64,000 nt of DNA from Lysobacter sp. MMG2 (GTDB taxonomy: Bacteria > Pseudomonadota > Gammaproteobacteria > Xanthomonadales > Xanthomonadaceae), in assembly GCF_016735495.2 (NCBI RefSeq), contig NZ_JAERQY020000001.1, positions 1,054,001-1,118,000 of the forward strand, in the 5' to 3' direction. The notes under the pieces are model-generated. The model did no database searches. It saw only the letters and a list, made by a program, of their open reading frames with translations, and was not told the origin of the DNA. The position numbers and the translations under genes were made by a program. Below, piece by piece: positions 1-7,906 of this stretch. Position 1 is the stretch's first letter, and every line of letters starts with the position of its first letter.

Positions 1-636
1 CAGGGCGACCGCGCCGACGGTGCCGAAATACGTCGGCGCTTCCATCGTCCCGTTGTACGCCTCGCGCTTGCCCTTGGCGGCTTCCTCGCGCTGCGCCTTC
101 TCCAGCTGCTGGCGACGCTTGTCGGTGTCGAAGTAGCTGTTGGGCACGCGTTCGATCTCCGGATGCGCGTCCGCGAAGGCTTCCGCTCCGCCACCGGCGA
201 GCATCACGTGCGGGCTCTTCTCCATCACCGTGCGCGCGAGCTTGATCGGATTCTTGATTGTCGTGACGCCCGCCACGGCGCCCGCGCGGCGCGTGTGCCC
301 TTCCATGATCGAAGCGTCGAGCTCGTGCCCGCCCTTGGCGTTGAACACCGCGCCCTTGCCGGCGTTGAACTGCGGCGCGTCCTCCATCACCACGACAGCG
401 GCGGTCACCGCATCGAGCGCGGAACCGCCGCGCTGCAGCACGGCGTTGCCGGCGTCCAGCGCGCGGTTCAACGCCGCATGGTAGGCGCGGCGCTCCTCGT
501 CGCTGATCGCGTCCTTCGGCACGAAACCCGCGCCGCCGTGGATGACCAGCGCCGTCTTCGGCGTGGCGGAGGATTCGGCGGCGTGAGCGTTGAAGGTCAT
601 GGCGATGAGAGCAAGCATCGGGATGAACAGGCGCAT
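1..636 (-). CDS. iaaA: Isoaspartyl peptidase / L-asparaginase, Ntn-hydrolase (partial, 3' end outside window)
   Basis: Hydrolyses isoaspartyl dipeptides and asparagine; a plant-type (EcAIII-like) N-terminal-nucleophile hydrolase. The 212 visible residues start with a hydrophobic signal peptide (MRLFIPMLALIAMTFNAHA), so the enzyme is probably periplasmic. Family landmarks are the N-terminal ALVIHGGAG strand, the FNAGKGAV and ELDASIMEG segments, and the GTVGAVA autocleavage site, whose Thr (about residue 206) becomes the nucleophile of the beta subunit. The gene runs off the left edge just after that Thr, so the beta subunit is not seen. ATG at 636 was chosen over the internal ATGs because it keeps the whole signal peptide. 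A GCTATTCT -10-like element lies about 30 nt upstream. Confidence 0.93.
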   Translation of the reverse strand, partial: MRLFIPMLALIAMTFNAHAAESSATPKTALVIHGGAGFVPKDAISDEERRAYHAALNRALDAGNAVLQRGGSALDAVTAAVVVMEDAPQFNAGKGAVFNAKGGHELDASIMEGHTRRAGAVAGVTTIKNPIKLARTVMEKSPHVMLAGGGAEAFADAHPEIERVPNSYFDTDKRRQQLEKAQREEAAKGKREAYNGTMEAPTYFGTVGAVAL

Positions 637-840
637 GCGAGCGGAGACCGTGATCAGGGCCCTCGAGAATAGCGTCTGAGGAGGCTTTTCAGACATATCC
701 GATGGCCGCGGCTCACCGCCACCCCCGATGCTGGCAGCCTTCGCGCAACGAGTGATTTCGCCAAGCGCAGACGAACAACCCGCTCAGGTTACGGCGCATT
801 CCACGCGCGCGCCGGCCCCCACACCCAAGGAGCCCGAGTC

Positions 841-1167
841 ATGCATCCCATTCTCGTAACCTTGCTCGTCGTGGGCGCGGGCGACTACACGCCCCCACCG
901 CCGGAGGCGCCCGAATGGGCGTACTACCAATGCATGATCGAAAACTCCAGCAAGTACGCGCGCAAGACATCGCTGGCGGAAGAGGCGATCACTGCGGCTC
1001 GGGCGTCGTGCCATTCCCTGCGTGAGGAACTTCTGGCCCGCTTGTACATGGACGCCTACGAATTCCAGAATTCGGAAAGCAGCAAGCGTTCGTCGGCACA
1101 CTTGCTGCGCAGGATCGATGGCCAGCTGTACCCGTTCTTCGTCAAGGCGGCGCTCGATTCGAAGTAG
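841..1167 (+). CDS. Small hypothetical protein, possibly exported
   Basis: 108 residues, function not recognised. The start is supported by a strong Shine-Dalgarno AAGGAG at 827-832, 8 nt before the ATG. The first 14 residues are hydrophobic (MHPILVTLLVVGAG) and are followed by a proline run, which could be a short signal or anchor. The rest is polar and helical with two cysteines (about residues 31 and 57). It stands alone between the divergent iaaA and the convergent ABC permease, whose stop lies only 10 nt away. Confidence 0.6.
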   Translation: MHPILVTLLVVGAGDYTPPPPEAPEWAYYQCMIENSSKYARKTSLAEEAITAARASCHSLREELLARLYMDAYEFQNSESSKRSSAHLLRRIDGQLYPFFVKAALDSK

Positions 1168-1177
1168 TGCACAACGG

Positions 1178-2413
1178 CTACTGCTGCCGCAACGCCTCGA
1201 TCGGATCCAGCTGCGAAGCCTTGCGCGCCGGGTAATAGCCGAAGAACAGGCCGGTCATGATCGAGAACGTGGCGGCCAGCGCGATCACCTGGCCGTTGAG
1301 CGCCACCGGCAGGTCGCTGAACTTCCCGACCAGCAGCGCGCCCGCCACGCCGATGACGATGCCCAGCACGCCGCCGCCCAGCGAAAGCAACATCGCCTCG
1401 GCGAGGAACTGCCGGCGCACATCCGCCGGACCTGCACCGACCGCCATGCGCAGGCCGATCTCGCGGATTCGCTCGGTCACCGAGACCAGCATGATGTTCA
1501 TGATGCCGATGCCGCCGACGATCAACGAGATCGTCGCCACCGCGCCGAGCAGCAGCGACATCAGCCGCGTCGTCGCCGTGCGCGTGGCGACGATCTCGGA
1601 AATGTTGCGAACGTTGAAGTCGTCTTCCTCGCCCGGCTTGATGCGATGGCGCTGGCGCAGCAGGCCCTCCACTTCGCCCTGCGCGTAGGACAGGTCCTTC
1701 GCGTCGGACACGGTCAGCGCGATCTGCATCACCGCGCCCGACGGCAGGCCCATCGCGCCCATCAGGCGGCGGCGCGCGGTTTCCAGCGGCACCATCACCA
1801 CATCGTCCTGGTCCTGGCCGAACCCGCCCTGCCCCTTCGGCTTGAGCGTGCCGACCACGGTGAACGGCACGCGGCCCAGGCGGATCGTCTGACCGATGCC
1901 CGGCTCGTCGCCGAACAACGTGCGCCGCACCGTTTCGCCCAGGATCACGGTCTTGCCTGCGCTGGTGTAGTCCTGCGCATCGAAGCCCTGGCCGTTGGCG
2001 ATCACCCAACCGTTGATGTCGAAGAAGTCCGCCTGCACGCCCTGCCAGCTGGTGGAGGCGTTGTTCTCCGCGTACACCACCTGCGTGTTGCCGCGCAGCG
2101 CGCCGGCGACGTACTGCACTTCGGGGATCTCGCTGCGGATCGCGTCGACGTCGCCCTCATTGAGCGTGAAAAAGCTCGCCGAGCTCATGCGCACGCCGCC
2201 ACCGCCACGGCCCGCGCCGGGGCTGATGTCCAGGCGCTGCGAGCCCAGGCCGGAGACCATCTTGTCGATTTCCTGCTGCGTGCCCTGCCCCACCGACACC
2301 ATCACGATCACCGCCGCGATGCCGATGATCACGCCCAGCGAAGTCAGCGCGCTGCGCATCCAGTTGCCGCGCAACGCGTAGATGGCGGTGCGCAGGATGT
2401 CGGAGAAGTTCAT
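1178..2413 (-). CDS. MacB-type ABC transporter permease (FtsX domain)
   Basis: 411-residue permease of the MacB/LolCE type, working with the separate ATPase and the periplasmic adaptor encoded upstream. An N-terminal MacB_PCD part has a membrane segment near residues 20-42 (GVIIGIAAVIVMVSVG), followed by a large periplasmic domain. The C-terminal FtsX domain has three hydrophobic segments including GGIGIMNIMLVSVTERIREIG, the family's coupling region. The frame is open upstream to 2539, but ATG 2413 begins the conserved MNFSDILRTA amino terminus and the extra codons are repeat sequence. In E. coli MacB the ATPase and permease are fused; here they are separate genes divided by a 29-bp inverted repeat. 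Confidence 0.93.
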   Translation of the reverse strand: MNFSDILRTAIYALRGNWMRSALTSLGVIIGIAAVIVMVSVGQGTQQEIDKMVSGLGSQRLDISPGAGRGGGGVRMSSASFFTLNEGDVDAIRSEIPEVQYVAGALRGNTQVVYAENNASTSWQGVQADFFDINGWVIANGQGFDAQDYTSAGKTVILGETVRRTLFGDEPGIGQTIRLGRVPFTVVGTLKPKGQGGFGQDQDDVVMVPLETARRRLMGAMGLPSGAVMQIALTVSDAKDLSYAQGEVEGLLRQRHRIKPGEEDDFNVRNISEIVATRTATTRLMSLLLGAVATISLIVGGIGIMNIMLVSVTERIREIGLRMAVGAGPADVRRQFLAEAMLLSLGGGVLGIVIGVAGALLVGKFSDLPVALNGQVIALAATFSIMTGLFFGYYPARKASQLDPIEALRQQ

Positions 2414-2422
2414 GGTGTGTGG

Positions 2423-2519
2423 CCGGGATTCGTGATTCGGGATTCGGGATTCGCAAAAGCGGGGCTCAGGAGCGTCATGGCGCTTCTCCCAATCCCGAAT
2501 CCCGACTCCCGAATCCCGG
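2423..2519. repeat. 29-bp inverted repeat of GGATTCG units between ATPase and permease genes
   Basis: Left arm 2423-2451 and right arm 2491-2519 are inverted copies matching at 27 of 29 positions, each made of tandem GGGATTCG-like units, around a 39-nt loop. The right arm and part of the loop code for the carboxy terminus of the ATPase, and its stop codon lies in the loop at 2475-2477. The transcript could form a long hairpin between two genes of one operon. The unit resembles a common xanthomonad intergenic repeat. Confidence 0.85.
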
Positions 2520-3245
2520 CTCTTCATGCATCTGGCCATCGCGCATCACGTAGATGCGGTCGGCGTGCGCGGCCACGTCGGCGTCGTGGGTGATCAGCAC
2601 CACGGTGTGGTCCTCGTCGCGCAGCCGCTTGAACAACGCGAGGATCTCCTCGCCGGTCTTGCTGTCGAGCGCGCCGGTGGGTTCGTCGGCGAGCAGGATC
2701 GGCGGCCGGTTGATCAGCGCGCGCGCGATCGCCACGCGCTGCTGCTGACCGCCGGAGAGTTCGCTCGGACGATGGCCGACGCGCTCGCCCAGGCCCACCG
2801 CGACCAGCGCCTCGCGCGCACGCTCGATGCGCTCGTGCGGCGGCACGCGCGCGTAGCCCAGCGGCATCGCCACGTTGTCCAGCGCGCTCATGCGCGGCAG
2901 CAGGTTGAAGCCCTGGAAGACGAAGCCGATCTTGTCCAGACGCAGCGTCGCCAGTTCCTCGGCGTCGAGCGTGGACACGTCCACGCCGTCGCATTCGTAG
3001 CTGCCCGAGGTGGGCGTATCCAGGCAGCCGATCAGGTTCATCAGGGTCGATTTGCCCGAGCCCGACGGCCCCATGATCGCGACGAACTCGCCGCGGTCGA
3101 TGCGCAGGTCCACGTCGCGCAGCGCCTGCACTTCGGCCTCGGTGTGCGCGGAGTAGGTCTTGCACAGCGCACGGGTGAGGATGACCGGCGTCGCCGCCGG
3201 CGCGCGCGCCGTGCGCCCGATTGCGTCGTCGCGGGTCCCGCTCAT
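2475..3245 (-). CDS. MacB/LolD-type ABC transporter ATP-binding protein
   Basis: 256-residue nucleotide-binding subunit of a MacAB-like exporter. Walker A GPSGSGKST, Q-loop FVFQGFNLL, signature LSGGQQQRVAIARAL, Walker B ILLADEPTGALD and the switch His in LITHDAD are all present. Its start (ATG 3245) overlaps the stop of the upstream adaptor gene as ATGA, showing translational coupling. An N-terminal tail of about 20 residues precedes the domain, and the last 15 or so (EEPGFGSRDSGLGEAP) are encoded by the repeat element, so they are probably not conserved. Substrate cannot be told; macrolide or peptide export is the family expectation. Confidence 0.94.
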   Translation of the reverse strand: MSGTRDDAIGRTARAPAATPVILTRALCKTYSAHTEAEVQALRDVDLRIDRGEFVAIMGPSGSGKSTLMNLIGCLDTPTSGSYECDGVDVSTLDAEELATLRLDKIGFVFQGFNLLPRMSALDNVAMPLGYARVPPHERIERAREALVAVGLGERVGHRPSELSGGQQQRVAIARALINRPPILLADEPTGALDSKTGEEILALFKRLRDEDHTVVLITHDADVAAHADRIYVMRDGQMHEEPGFGSRDSGLGEAP

Positions 3246-4801
3246 TCGCGCGCCTTCTCGCCGGTGACGATCGGGTCGCCGGCCTTCAGGCCGCCGCCGG
3301 AGATCTCCGTGCTGGTGCCATCGCTGGGCCCCAGGCGCACGGTCACCGCAACGGGCTGGCCGCCGTCGAGCTTGTAGAGCTGCACGCGCTTGGCGTTGAA
3401 CAGGCCCGACAGCGTGGCGTCCCACTGCTTCTTCTGCGCGTCGTCGAGCGAAGCGCGGAAGGTGCCGAAGTCTTCCTTGAAGCGCTCGGCCATGCGCTGA
3501 CGCATCTGCGCCTGGTTGTTGCCAGAACCGGGGCCGCCCATCACCACCATGCCGCCCGGACCGCCGCGACCACCACCACCGCCACCGAACAGGCGGTTGC
3601 CGCCGCCCTGCTGCGTCGCCTGCGCCTGGCGCGCGGCCTGGCGTGCGCGGACGGCCTCGATCGCGGTGTCGAAGGCCGCCTGCTGGTCGGCGTTCAACTT
3701 CATCGCGGTGGCCGTGCGCGTCAGATCGTCCAGCATGCCCGTGCCGCCGCGCGGGCCACCGGCCTGCGGCGCCGCGCCCGGTGCGTTCTGGCCGGCATCC
3801 GCGGGCTTGTAGCGCAGCGCGGCATTGGAGACCTTCAGCACGTCGTCGCGCTGGCTGACTTCGATTTCGGCGTTGACCGTGAGGCCCGGCAGCAGCGTGC
3901 CGTCACTGTTGTCGACGGTGACGACGACGGGATAAGTCACCACGTTGTTCGTCGTCGTGGCCGACAGGCGGACCTGCTCGACGGTGCCGCGGAACTGGCG
4001 GTCCGGGAACGCATCGACGGTGAAGGAGACGTTCTGCCCGGCCTTGACCTGGCCGATGTCGGCCTCGTCCACCGCCAGTTCGATCTTCATCTTCGCCAGA
4101 TCCTCGGCGATGGTGAACAACTCCGGCGCCTGCAGGCTGGCCGCGACCGTCTGGCCGGGCTCGATGCTGCGCGTGAGCACCACGCCGTCCACCGGCGAGC
4201 GGATCACGGTGCGATCCAGGTTCACCTGCGTGGTCTGCGTGGACGCGGTCTGCTGGCGGATCGAGGCCTGCGCCGCGTTGACCTGTGCGCGGGCCTGGTC
4301 AAGCGTGGCCTTCGCCAGGTCGACATCGCTGCGCGCGACCAGCTGACGCGCGCCGAGGTCGGCCTTGCGCTTGTAGTCCAGCTCGGCGTTGAGCAGCGTC
4401 GCCTGCGCCTGGTTGAGCGAGGCGTGCGCACTGGCGATCTGCGCGTTGCCCTGGGCGATCTGTGCCTCGTAGGTCTTCGGGTCGATGCGGGCGATGATCT
4501 GGCCCTTCTTCACCTCGTCGTTGTAGTCCACCAGTACGTCGGTGACCTGACCGGACACCTGGCTGCCGACGGTGACGGTGGAGATCGCGCTGAGCGTGCC
4601 GGTGGAGGAGATCGCGACGCGGATGTCGCCGCGTTCCACCGGCACGGTGCGATAGGCCCCGGCGGAGGCTTCCGCGCCGCGCTGGCGATAGAAATAGACG
4701 CCGCCCGCCACGACGGCGAGCACCACGGCGGCGGCGATGCCATGGCGGATCCAGGGCGTGGGCTTGCGGGCGTTGCGGGACGACGGGCGGGCTGCGCTCA
4801 T
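3242..4801 (-). CDS. MacA-like periplasmic adaptor (HlyD/MFP family) with large C-terminal-half insertion
   Basis: 519-residue membrane fusion protein linking the MacB-type transporter to an outer-membrane channel. One N-terminal membrane anchor (residues about 21-38) is followed by a lipoyl/barrel-sandwich half (STGTLSAISTVTVGSQVSG), a long helical hairpin with AQAQ-rich heptads (about 110-190), the second lipoyl half (VIRSPVDGVVL) and a beta-barrel (PGLTVNAEIEV). MacA proteins are usually 370-400 residues. The excess is a roughly 145-residue insertion at about 333-478, rich in Gly and Gln, with LNADQQAAF and LDDAQKKQW segments that recall LTxxQ (Spy/CpxP-like) motifs. First gene of the operon; no outer-membrane channel gene is nearby. 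Confidence 0.92.
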   Translation of the reverse strand: MSAARPSSRNARKPTPWIRHGIAAAVVLAVVAGGVYFYRQRGAEASAGAYRTVPVERGDIRVAISSTGTLSAISTVTVGSQVSGQVTDVLVDYNDEVKKGQIIARIDPKTYEAQIAQGNAQIASAHASLNQAQATLLNAELDYKRKADLGARQLVARSDVDLAKATLDQARAQVNAAQASIRQQTASTQTTQVNLDRTVIRSPVDGVVLTRSIEPGQTVAASLQAPELFTIAEDLAKMKIELAVDEADIGQVKAGQNVSFTVDAFPDRQFRGTVEQVRLSATTTNNVVTYPVVVTVDNSDGTLLPGLTVNAEIEVSQRDDVLKVSNAALRYKPADAGQNAPGAAPQAGGPRGGTGMLDDLTRTATAMKLNADQQAAFDTAIEAVRARQAARQAQATQQGGGNRLFGGGGGGRGGPGGMVVMGGPGSGNNQAQMRQRMAERFKEDFGTFRASLDDAQKKQWDATLSGLFNAKRVQLYKLDGGQPVAVTVRLGPSDGTSTEISGGGLKAGDPIVTGEKARE

Positions 4802-4955
4802 GAGGCTCGCTTCAAGGGTTCTGCCGGCGCAAACGCACCGGGGGCGCCTGCGTTGACAACCGCGGCGCCGATTCGTTCATTGGAGGATCGTGTCACGGCC
4901 GCCACCGGCGGCCAACGTTAAGGATGCACGAACGCACGTTCGCGTCGCGGGGCGA

Positions 4956-6233
4956 TCAACGCGCGAAGCGGATCACCGCCGTCGTGCCCTGCCCCGGCGC
5001 GCTGGCCAGGCTCACCGGCCAGCCGAAGCGTTCGCCCAGGCGTCGCACGATCGACAACCCCATGCCCTTGCCGTCGCTGTCGGCCGAATCGGCGCGGAAG
5101 AACGGGTCGAACGCCTTGGCCAGGATTTCCGGCGACATGCCGATGCCGCTGTCGCGGATCACCACGCGGTCGGGCATCAGGCGGATTTCGATCTCGCCCG
5201 ATTCGGTGAACCGCACCGCGTTGCCCAGCAGGTTGCCGACCATTACCCGCAGCACGTGCGGCGGTGCGATCAGGCGCGGGGCGCCTTCGTCGTGCAGGCT
5301 CACGCTCACCGGGCGATCGCTCAGCAACGGGCGGATGCGATCCACTTCGGCGCTCACGATGTCGCGCACCTCGAACTCCTCGCTCTGCGGCGCCACGTCG
5401 GCCTCGCGCGCGAGGATGAGGAAGGCCTCGATCACCGCCTCCATGTCGCGCCCCGCCTGCTGGATGCGCGAAAGCGAACGCCGCGTGCGCGGGCTGTTCT
5501 CGTTGTCGGCCAGCATCAGATCGGTGGCGACGCGGATGACGGTGAGCGGCGTGCGCAGTTCGTGGCTGGCGTCGCGGGTGAAGTTGCGCTCGCGCTGGAC
5601 GAAATCGCCCACGCGCTGCGACAACCCGGTGAGCGCGCGCGAGAGCTTGCGCACTTCATCGCCCGCCTCGGCCGGCAGGTGCGCGGTGGCGATCGCGCTG
5701 GCATCGGGATCGCGCGGGTCCCAGTGCGCGACCTGGTTCGCCAGCCAGCTCACCGGCGTGACCATGCGCTTGGACGTGCGGTACGTCAGCCAGATCAGCA
5801 CGCCGCTGGTCACCAGCGACAGCAACAGCGAGACCAGGCCGGTGAACAACACCGACTGGTCCGCCAGCCACGCCGAGAAGATCAGGTACAAGGTGCCCTG
5901 CGGTCGGCGGTCGACGTAGACCAGCCGCCCGCTTTCCGGCAGGCGCTGCACGCCCGTGCCGGTGACGTCGCGCAGCTCGGCCGGCAGTTGCGGTTGCAGG
6001 TTGCCCGGGATCACCAGGTAGCTCGACATCGTCGAGCTGCTGGGCAGCCGATGCGTCGGGTCCTGTTCGTAGGCGCGCCAGAACGCCGCCGCCTCCTGCG
6101 CCACGCGCTGCTCCACGACCTTCTGGCGCACGACGATGCCGGTGAGCAGGATGCCCACCGTGATCACGATGCTGCCGATCAACGCCTGCGTGATGAACGC
6201 AAGTTTGATCCTGCGCGGAAGTCCGTGCGCCAT
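4956..6233 (-). CDS. Sensor histidine kinase
   Basis: 425-residue inner-membrane kinase. Membrane segments at about 14-35 and 128-150 enclose a periplasmic sensor of about 90 residues; a HAMP-like linker follows, then the dimerisation/H-box FTRDASHELRTPLTV (phospho-acceptor His near residue 222) and the HATPase with N-box VGNLLGNAVRFTE, DSGIGM and the G2 box KGMGLSIV. Its start lies 16 nt downstream of the response-regulator stop, so the pair is one operon. The MacAB-like genes follow about 150 nt further on in the same direction and may be its targets, which is inference from proximity only. Confidence 0.95.
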   Translation of the reverse strand: MAHGLPRRIKLAFITQALIGSIVITVGILLTGIVVRQKVVEQRVAQEAAAFWRAYEQDPTHRLPSSSTMSSYLVIPGNLQPQLPAELRDVTGTGVQRLPESGRLVYVDRRPQGTLYLIFSAWLADQSVLFTGLVSLLLSLVTSGVLIWLTYRTSKRMVTPVSWLANQVAHWDPRDPDASAIATAHLPAEAGDEVRKLSRALTGLSQRVGDFVQRERNFTRDASHELRTPLTVIRVATDLMLADNENSPRTRRSLSRIQQAGRDMEAVIEAFLILAREADVAPQSEEFEVRDIVSAEVDRIRPLLSDRPVSVSLHDEGAPRLIAPPHVLRVMVGNLLGNAVRFTESGEIEIRLMPDRVVIRDSGIGMSPEILAKAFDPFFRADSADSDGKGMGLSIVRRLGERFGWPVSLASAPGQGTTAVIRFAR

Positions 6234-6249
6234 GGCGTTCCCGCGCCGC

Positions 6250-6966
6250 CTACTCGGGCGGCTGCGATATGTCGGCCACGCGATAACCCGCGCTCTGCAC
6301 GGTGTGCAGCAGCTGCTTGTCGAACGGCTTGTCGATGGTCTTGCGCAGGTTGTAGAGGTGACTGCGCAGCGTGTCCGAGTCGGGCAGCCCGTTGCCCCAG
6401 ATCTCGCGTTCGATCTCCTGCCGGCTGACCACGCGCGGCGATTCGCGCATGAGGATCGTCAGCAGGCGAAGTCCGATGGGCGAGAGCTGCAACTCGCTGC
6501 CGCCGCGAGTGACGCGCAGGCTGGCCGGATCGAGCACCAGGTCGGCGACCTTCAGCACTTCGCCGCCGACCTGCCGGCGCTCGCGGCGGATCAGGGCGCG
6601 CAGGCGCGCTTCCAGTTCCTGGATCGCGAACGGCTTGGTCAGGTAATCGTCGGCCCCGGCGCCCAGTCCGGTGAGCTTCTCGTCCAGCGTGTCACGCGCG
6701 GTGAGCATCAGCACCGGCGTGGACTTGCGGGCCTCTTCGCGCAGCTTCTTGCACAGCTCCACGCCGTCCATGCGCGGGAGCATCAAGTCGAGCACGATGA
6801 CGTCGTAGTTGTTCTCCGTCGCCAGGCGATAACCGTCGAGGCCGTCGCTGGCATAGTCGACTTCGAACCCCCGGCCTTCGAGGTATTCGCCGACCATTTC
6901 CGAGATGTTGCGGTTGTCTTCGACAATGAGGACCAGGCCGCCGTCCCTTGTTCCGGTACCCTGCAT
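6250..6966 (-). CDS. OmpR/PhoB-family response regulator
   Basis: 238 residues: an N-terminal receiver (LIVEDN acidic pair, phospho-acceptor Asp in VIVLDLMLPRMDG near residue 58, conserved Lys in YLTKPF) and a C-terminal winged-helix domain (REIWGNGLPDSDTLRSHLYNLR type recognition helix). ATG 6966 was chosen over the longer frame to 7152 because GGGAGG lies 8-9 nt upstream and the receiver starts immediately. Partner of the histidine kinase directly downstream. Confidence 0.95.
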   Translation of the reverse strand: MQGTGTRDGGLVLIVEDNRNISEMVGEYLEGRGFEVDYASDGLDGYRLATENNYDVIVLDLMLPRMDGVELCKKLREEARKSTPVLMLTARDTLDEKLTGLGAGADDYLTKPFAIQELEARLRALIRRERRQVGGEVLKVADLVLDPASLRVTRGGSELQLSPIGLRLLTILMRESPRVVSRQEIEREIWGNGLPDSDTLRSHLYNLRKTIDKPFDKQLLHTVQSAGYRVADISQPPE

Positions 6967-7074
6967 GCAAAAACCCTCCCGACGCTTCAGCTTTGTGAAG
7001 GCTGCCGGGCCGCCGGTGGAGGGACCGTGAAGGCCCACCACAAAACCTGAACGAAACCCTAGCGATTCCTTCTC

Positions 7075-7416
7075 ATGCCCCTGGACCGCATCCTCCCCAT
7101 CGCCCTGCTGCTGGGCTCGAACATCTTCATGACCTTCGCCTGGTACGGGCACCTGAAGTACAAGTCCGCGCCGCTGATGCTGGCGATCTTCGCCAGCTGG
7201 GGCATCGCGTTCTTCGAGTACTGCCTGATGGTGCCCGCCAACCGGATGGGCAGCTCAGTCTACTCGGCGCCCCAGCTCAAGGGCATGCAGGAGGTCATCA
7301 CCCTGCTGGTCTTCGCGGGCTTCTCGGCCTGGTACCTGGACCAGCCGCTGAAGTGGAACCACTGGGCCGGCTTCGCGCTGATCGCGGTGGCGGCGTGGTT
7401 GATCTTTCTGGAGTGA
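7075..7416 (+). CDS. DMT-family membrane protein (DUF486)
   Basis: 113 residues with four hydrophobic segments (about 5-21, 32-51, 73-88 and 95-112), matching the small DUF486 branch of the drug/metabolite transporter superfamily. Conserved-looking features are FMTFAWYGHLK and the EYCLMVPANRMG stretch after the second membrane helix. Divergent from the response-regulator gene; its stop is followed by a repeat/hairpin element that separates it from the convergent DUF962 gene. Substrate unknown. Confidence 0.88.
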   Translation: MPLDRILPIALLLGSNIFMTFAWYGHLKYKSAPLMLAIFASWGIAFFEYCLMVPANRMGSSVYSAPQLKGMQEVITLLVFAGFSAWYLDQPLKWNHWAGFALIAVAAWLIFLE

Positions 7417-7429
7417 GGTCCGGTGTTGG

Positions 7430-7570
7430 CCTTCTCCCCTTGCGGGAGAAGGTGCCGACGGGCGGAAGAGGGCGCGCGCAGCGCGGACTTGTGCCCCCTC
7501 TCCCTGGCCGCATTCGGCGGCCTGTCCCTCTCAGCTCTGCACTCCCTTCGGTCGCCGAAAGGGGAGAGGG
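7430..7570. repeat. Composite inverted-repeat element between convergent genes
   Basis: A 9-bp hairpin CCTTCTCCC/GGGAGAAGG (7430-7452, 5-nt loop) is followed by a second, longer inverted pair CCCTCTCCC (7497-7505) with GGGAGAGGG (7562-7570), enclosing further palindromic sequence around 7506-7530. It fills the gap between the stop codons at 7416 and 7581 and could act as a bidirectional terminator. A related GCCCTCTCCCG hairpin lies downstream of dps at 49765-49790. This style of element is common in xanthomonad intergenic DNA. Confidence 0.7.
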
Positions 7571-7580
7571 AAAACAGAAA

Positions 7581-7883
7581 TCAGAACCGTATCCTCCCGC
7601 TCAAGATGTCCTTGAACATCACCCAGTCGCCGACGAACGAATAGAACGGGTGCTTGAACGTCGCCGGCCGGTTCTTCTCGAAGAAGAAGTGCCCGACCCA
7701 GGCGAAACCGTAGCCGCACACCAGCGCCGCCAGCAGCCACCACGCATTGCGCTGCACGATCGCGGTCGCCAGCAGCGCCAGCACCCCGCAACTGCCGATG
7801 AAATGCAGTCGCCGGCTGGTGCGGTGGCTGTGTTCGCTGAGGTAGAACGGGTAGAACTCGCGGAAGCTGGCGAAGCGCGACAT
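7581..7883 (-). CDS. DUF962 / Mpo1-like small membrane protein
   Basis: 100 residues. The N-terminal pattern FREFYPFYLSEHSHRTSRRLHFIG carries the conserved HxxxxxRxxHxxG of the DUF962 (YGL010w/Mpo1-like) family, followed by two membrane segments (about 31-65) and GHFFFEKNRPATFKHP near the end. The yeast relative is a 2-hydroxy fatty-acid dioxygenase; activity of this bacterial protein is unproven. ATG 7883 follows the mazG stop by 23 nt, so the two are likely co-transcribed. Confidence 0.9.
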   Translation of the reverse strand: MSRFASFREFYPFYLSEHSHRTSRRLHFIGSCGVLALLATAIVQRNAWWLLAALVCGYGFAWVGHFFFEKNRPATFKHPFYSFVGDWVMFKDILSGRIRF

Positions 7884-7906
7884 GTCGTCCTCCGTGGCCT
7901 GACCGC

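Noticed and set aside
672-696. Small inverted repeat GTCTGA/TCAGAC near the iaaA upstream region
   Set aside because: Six-base arms only, no association with a stop codon or T-run; consistent with chance.
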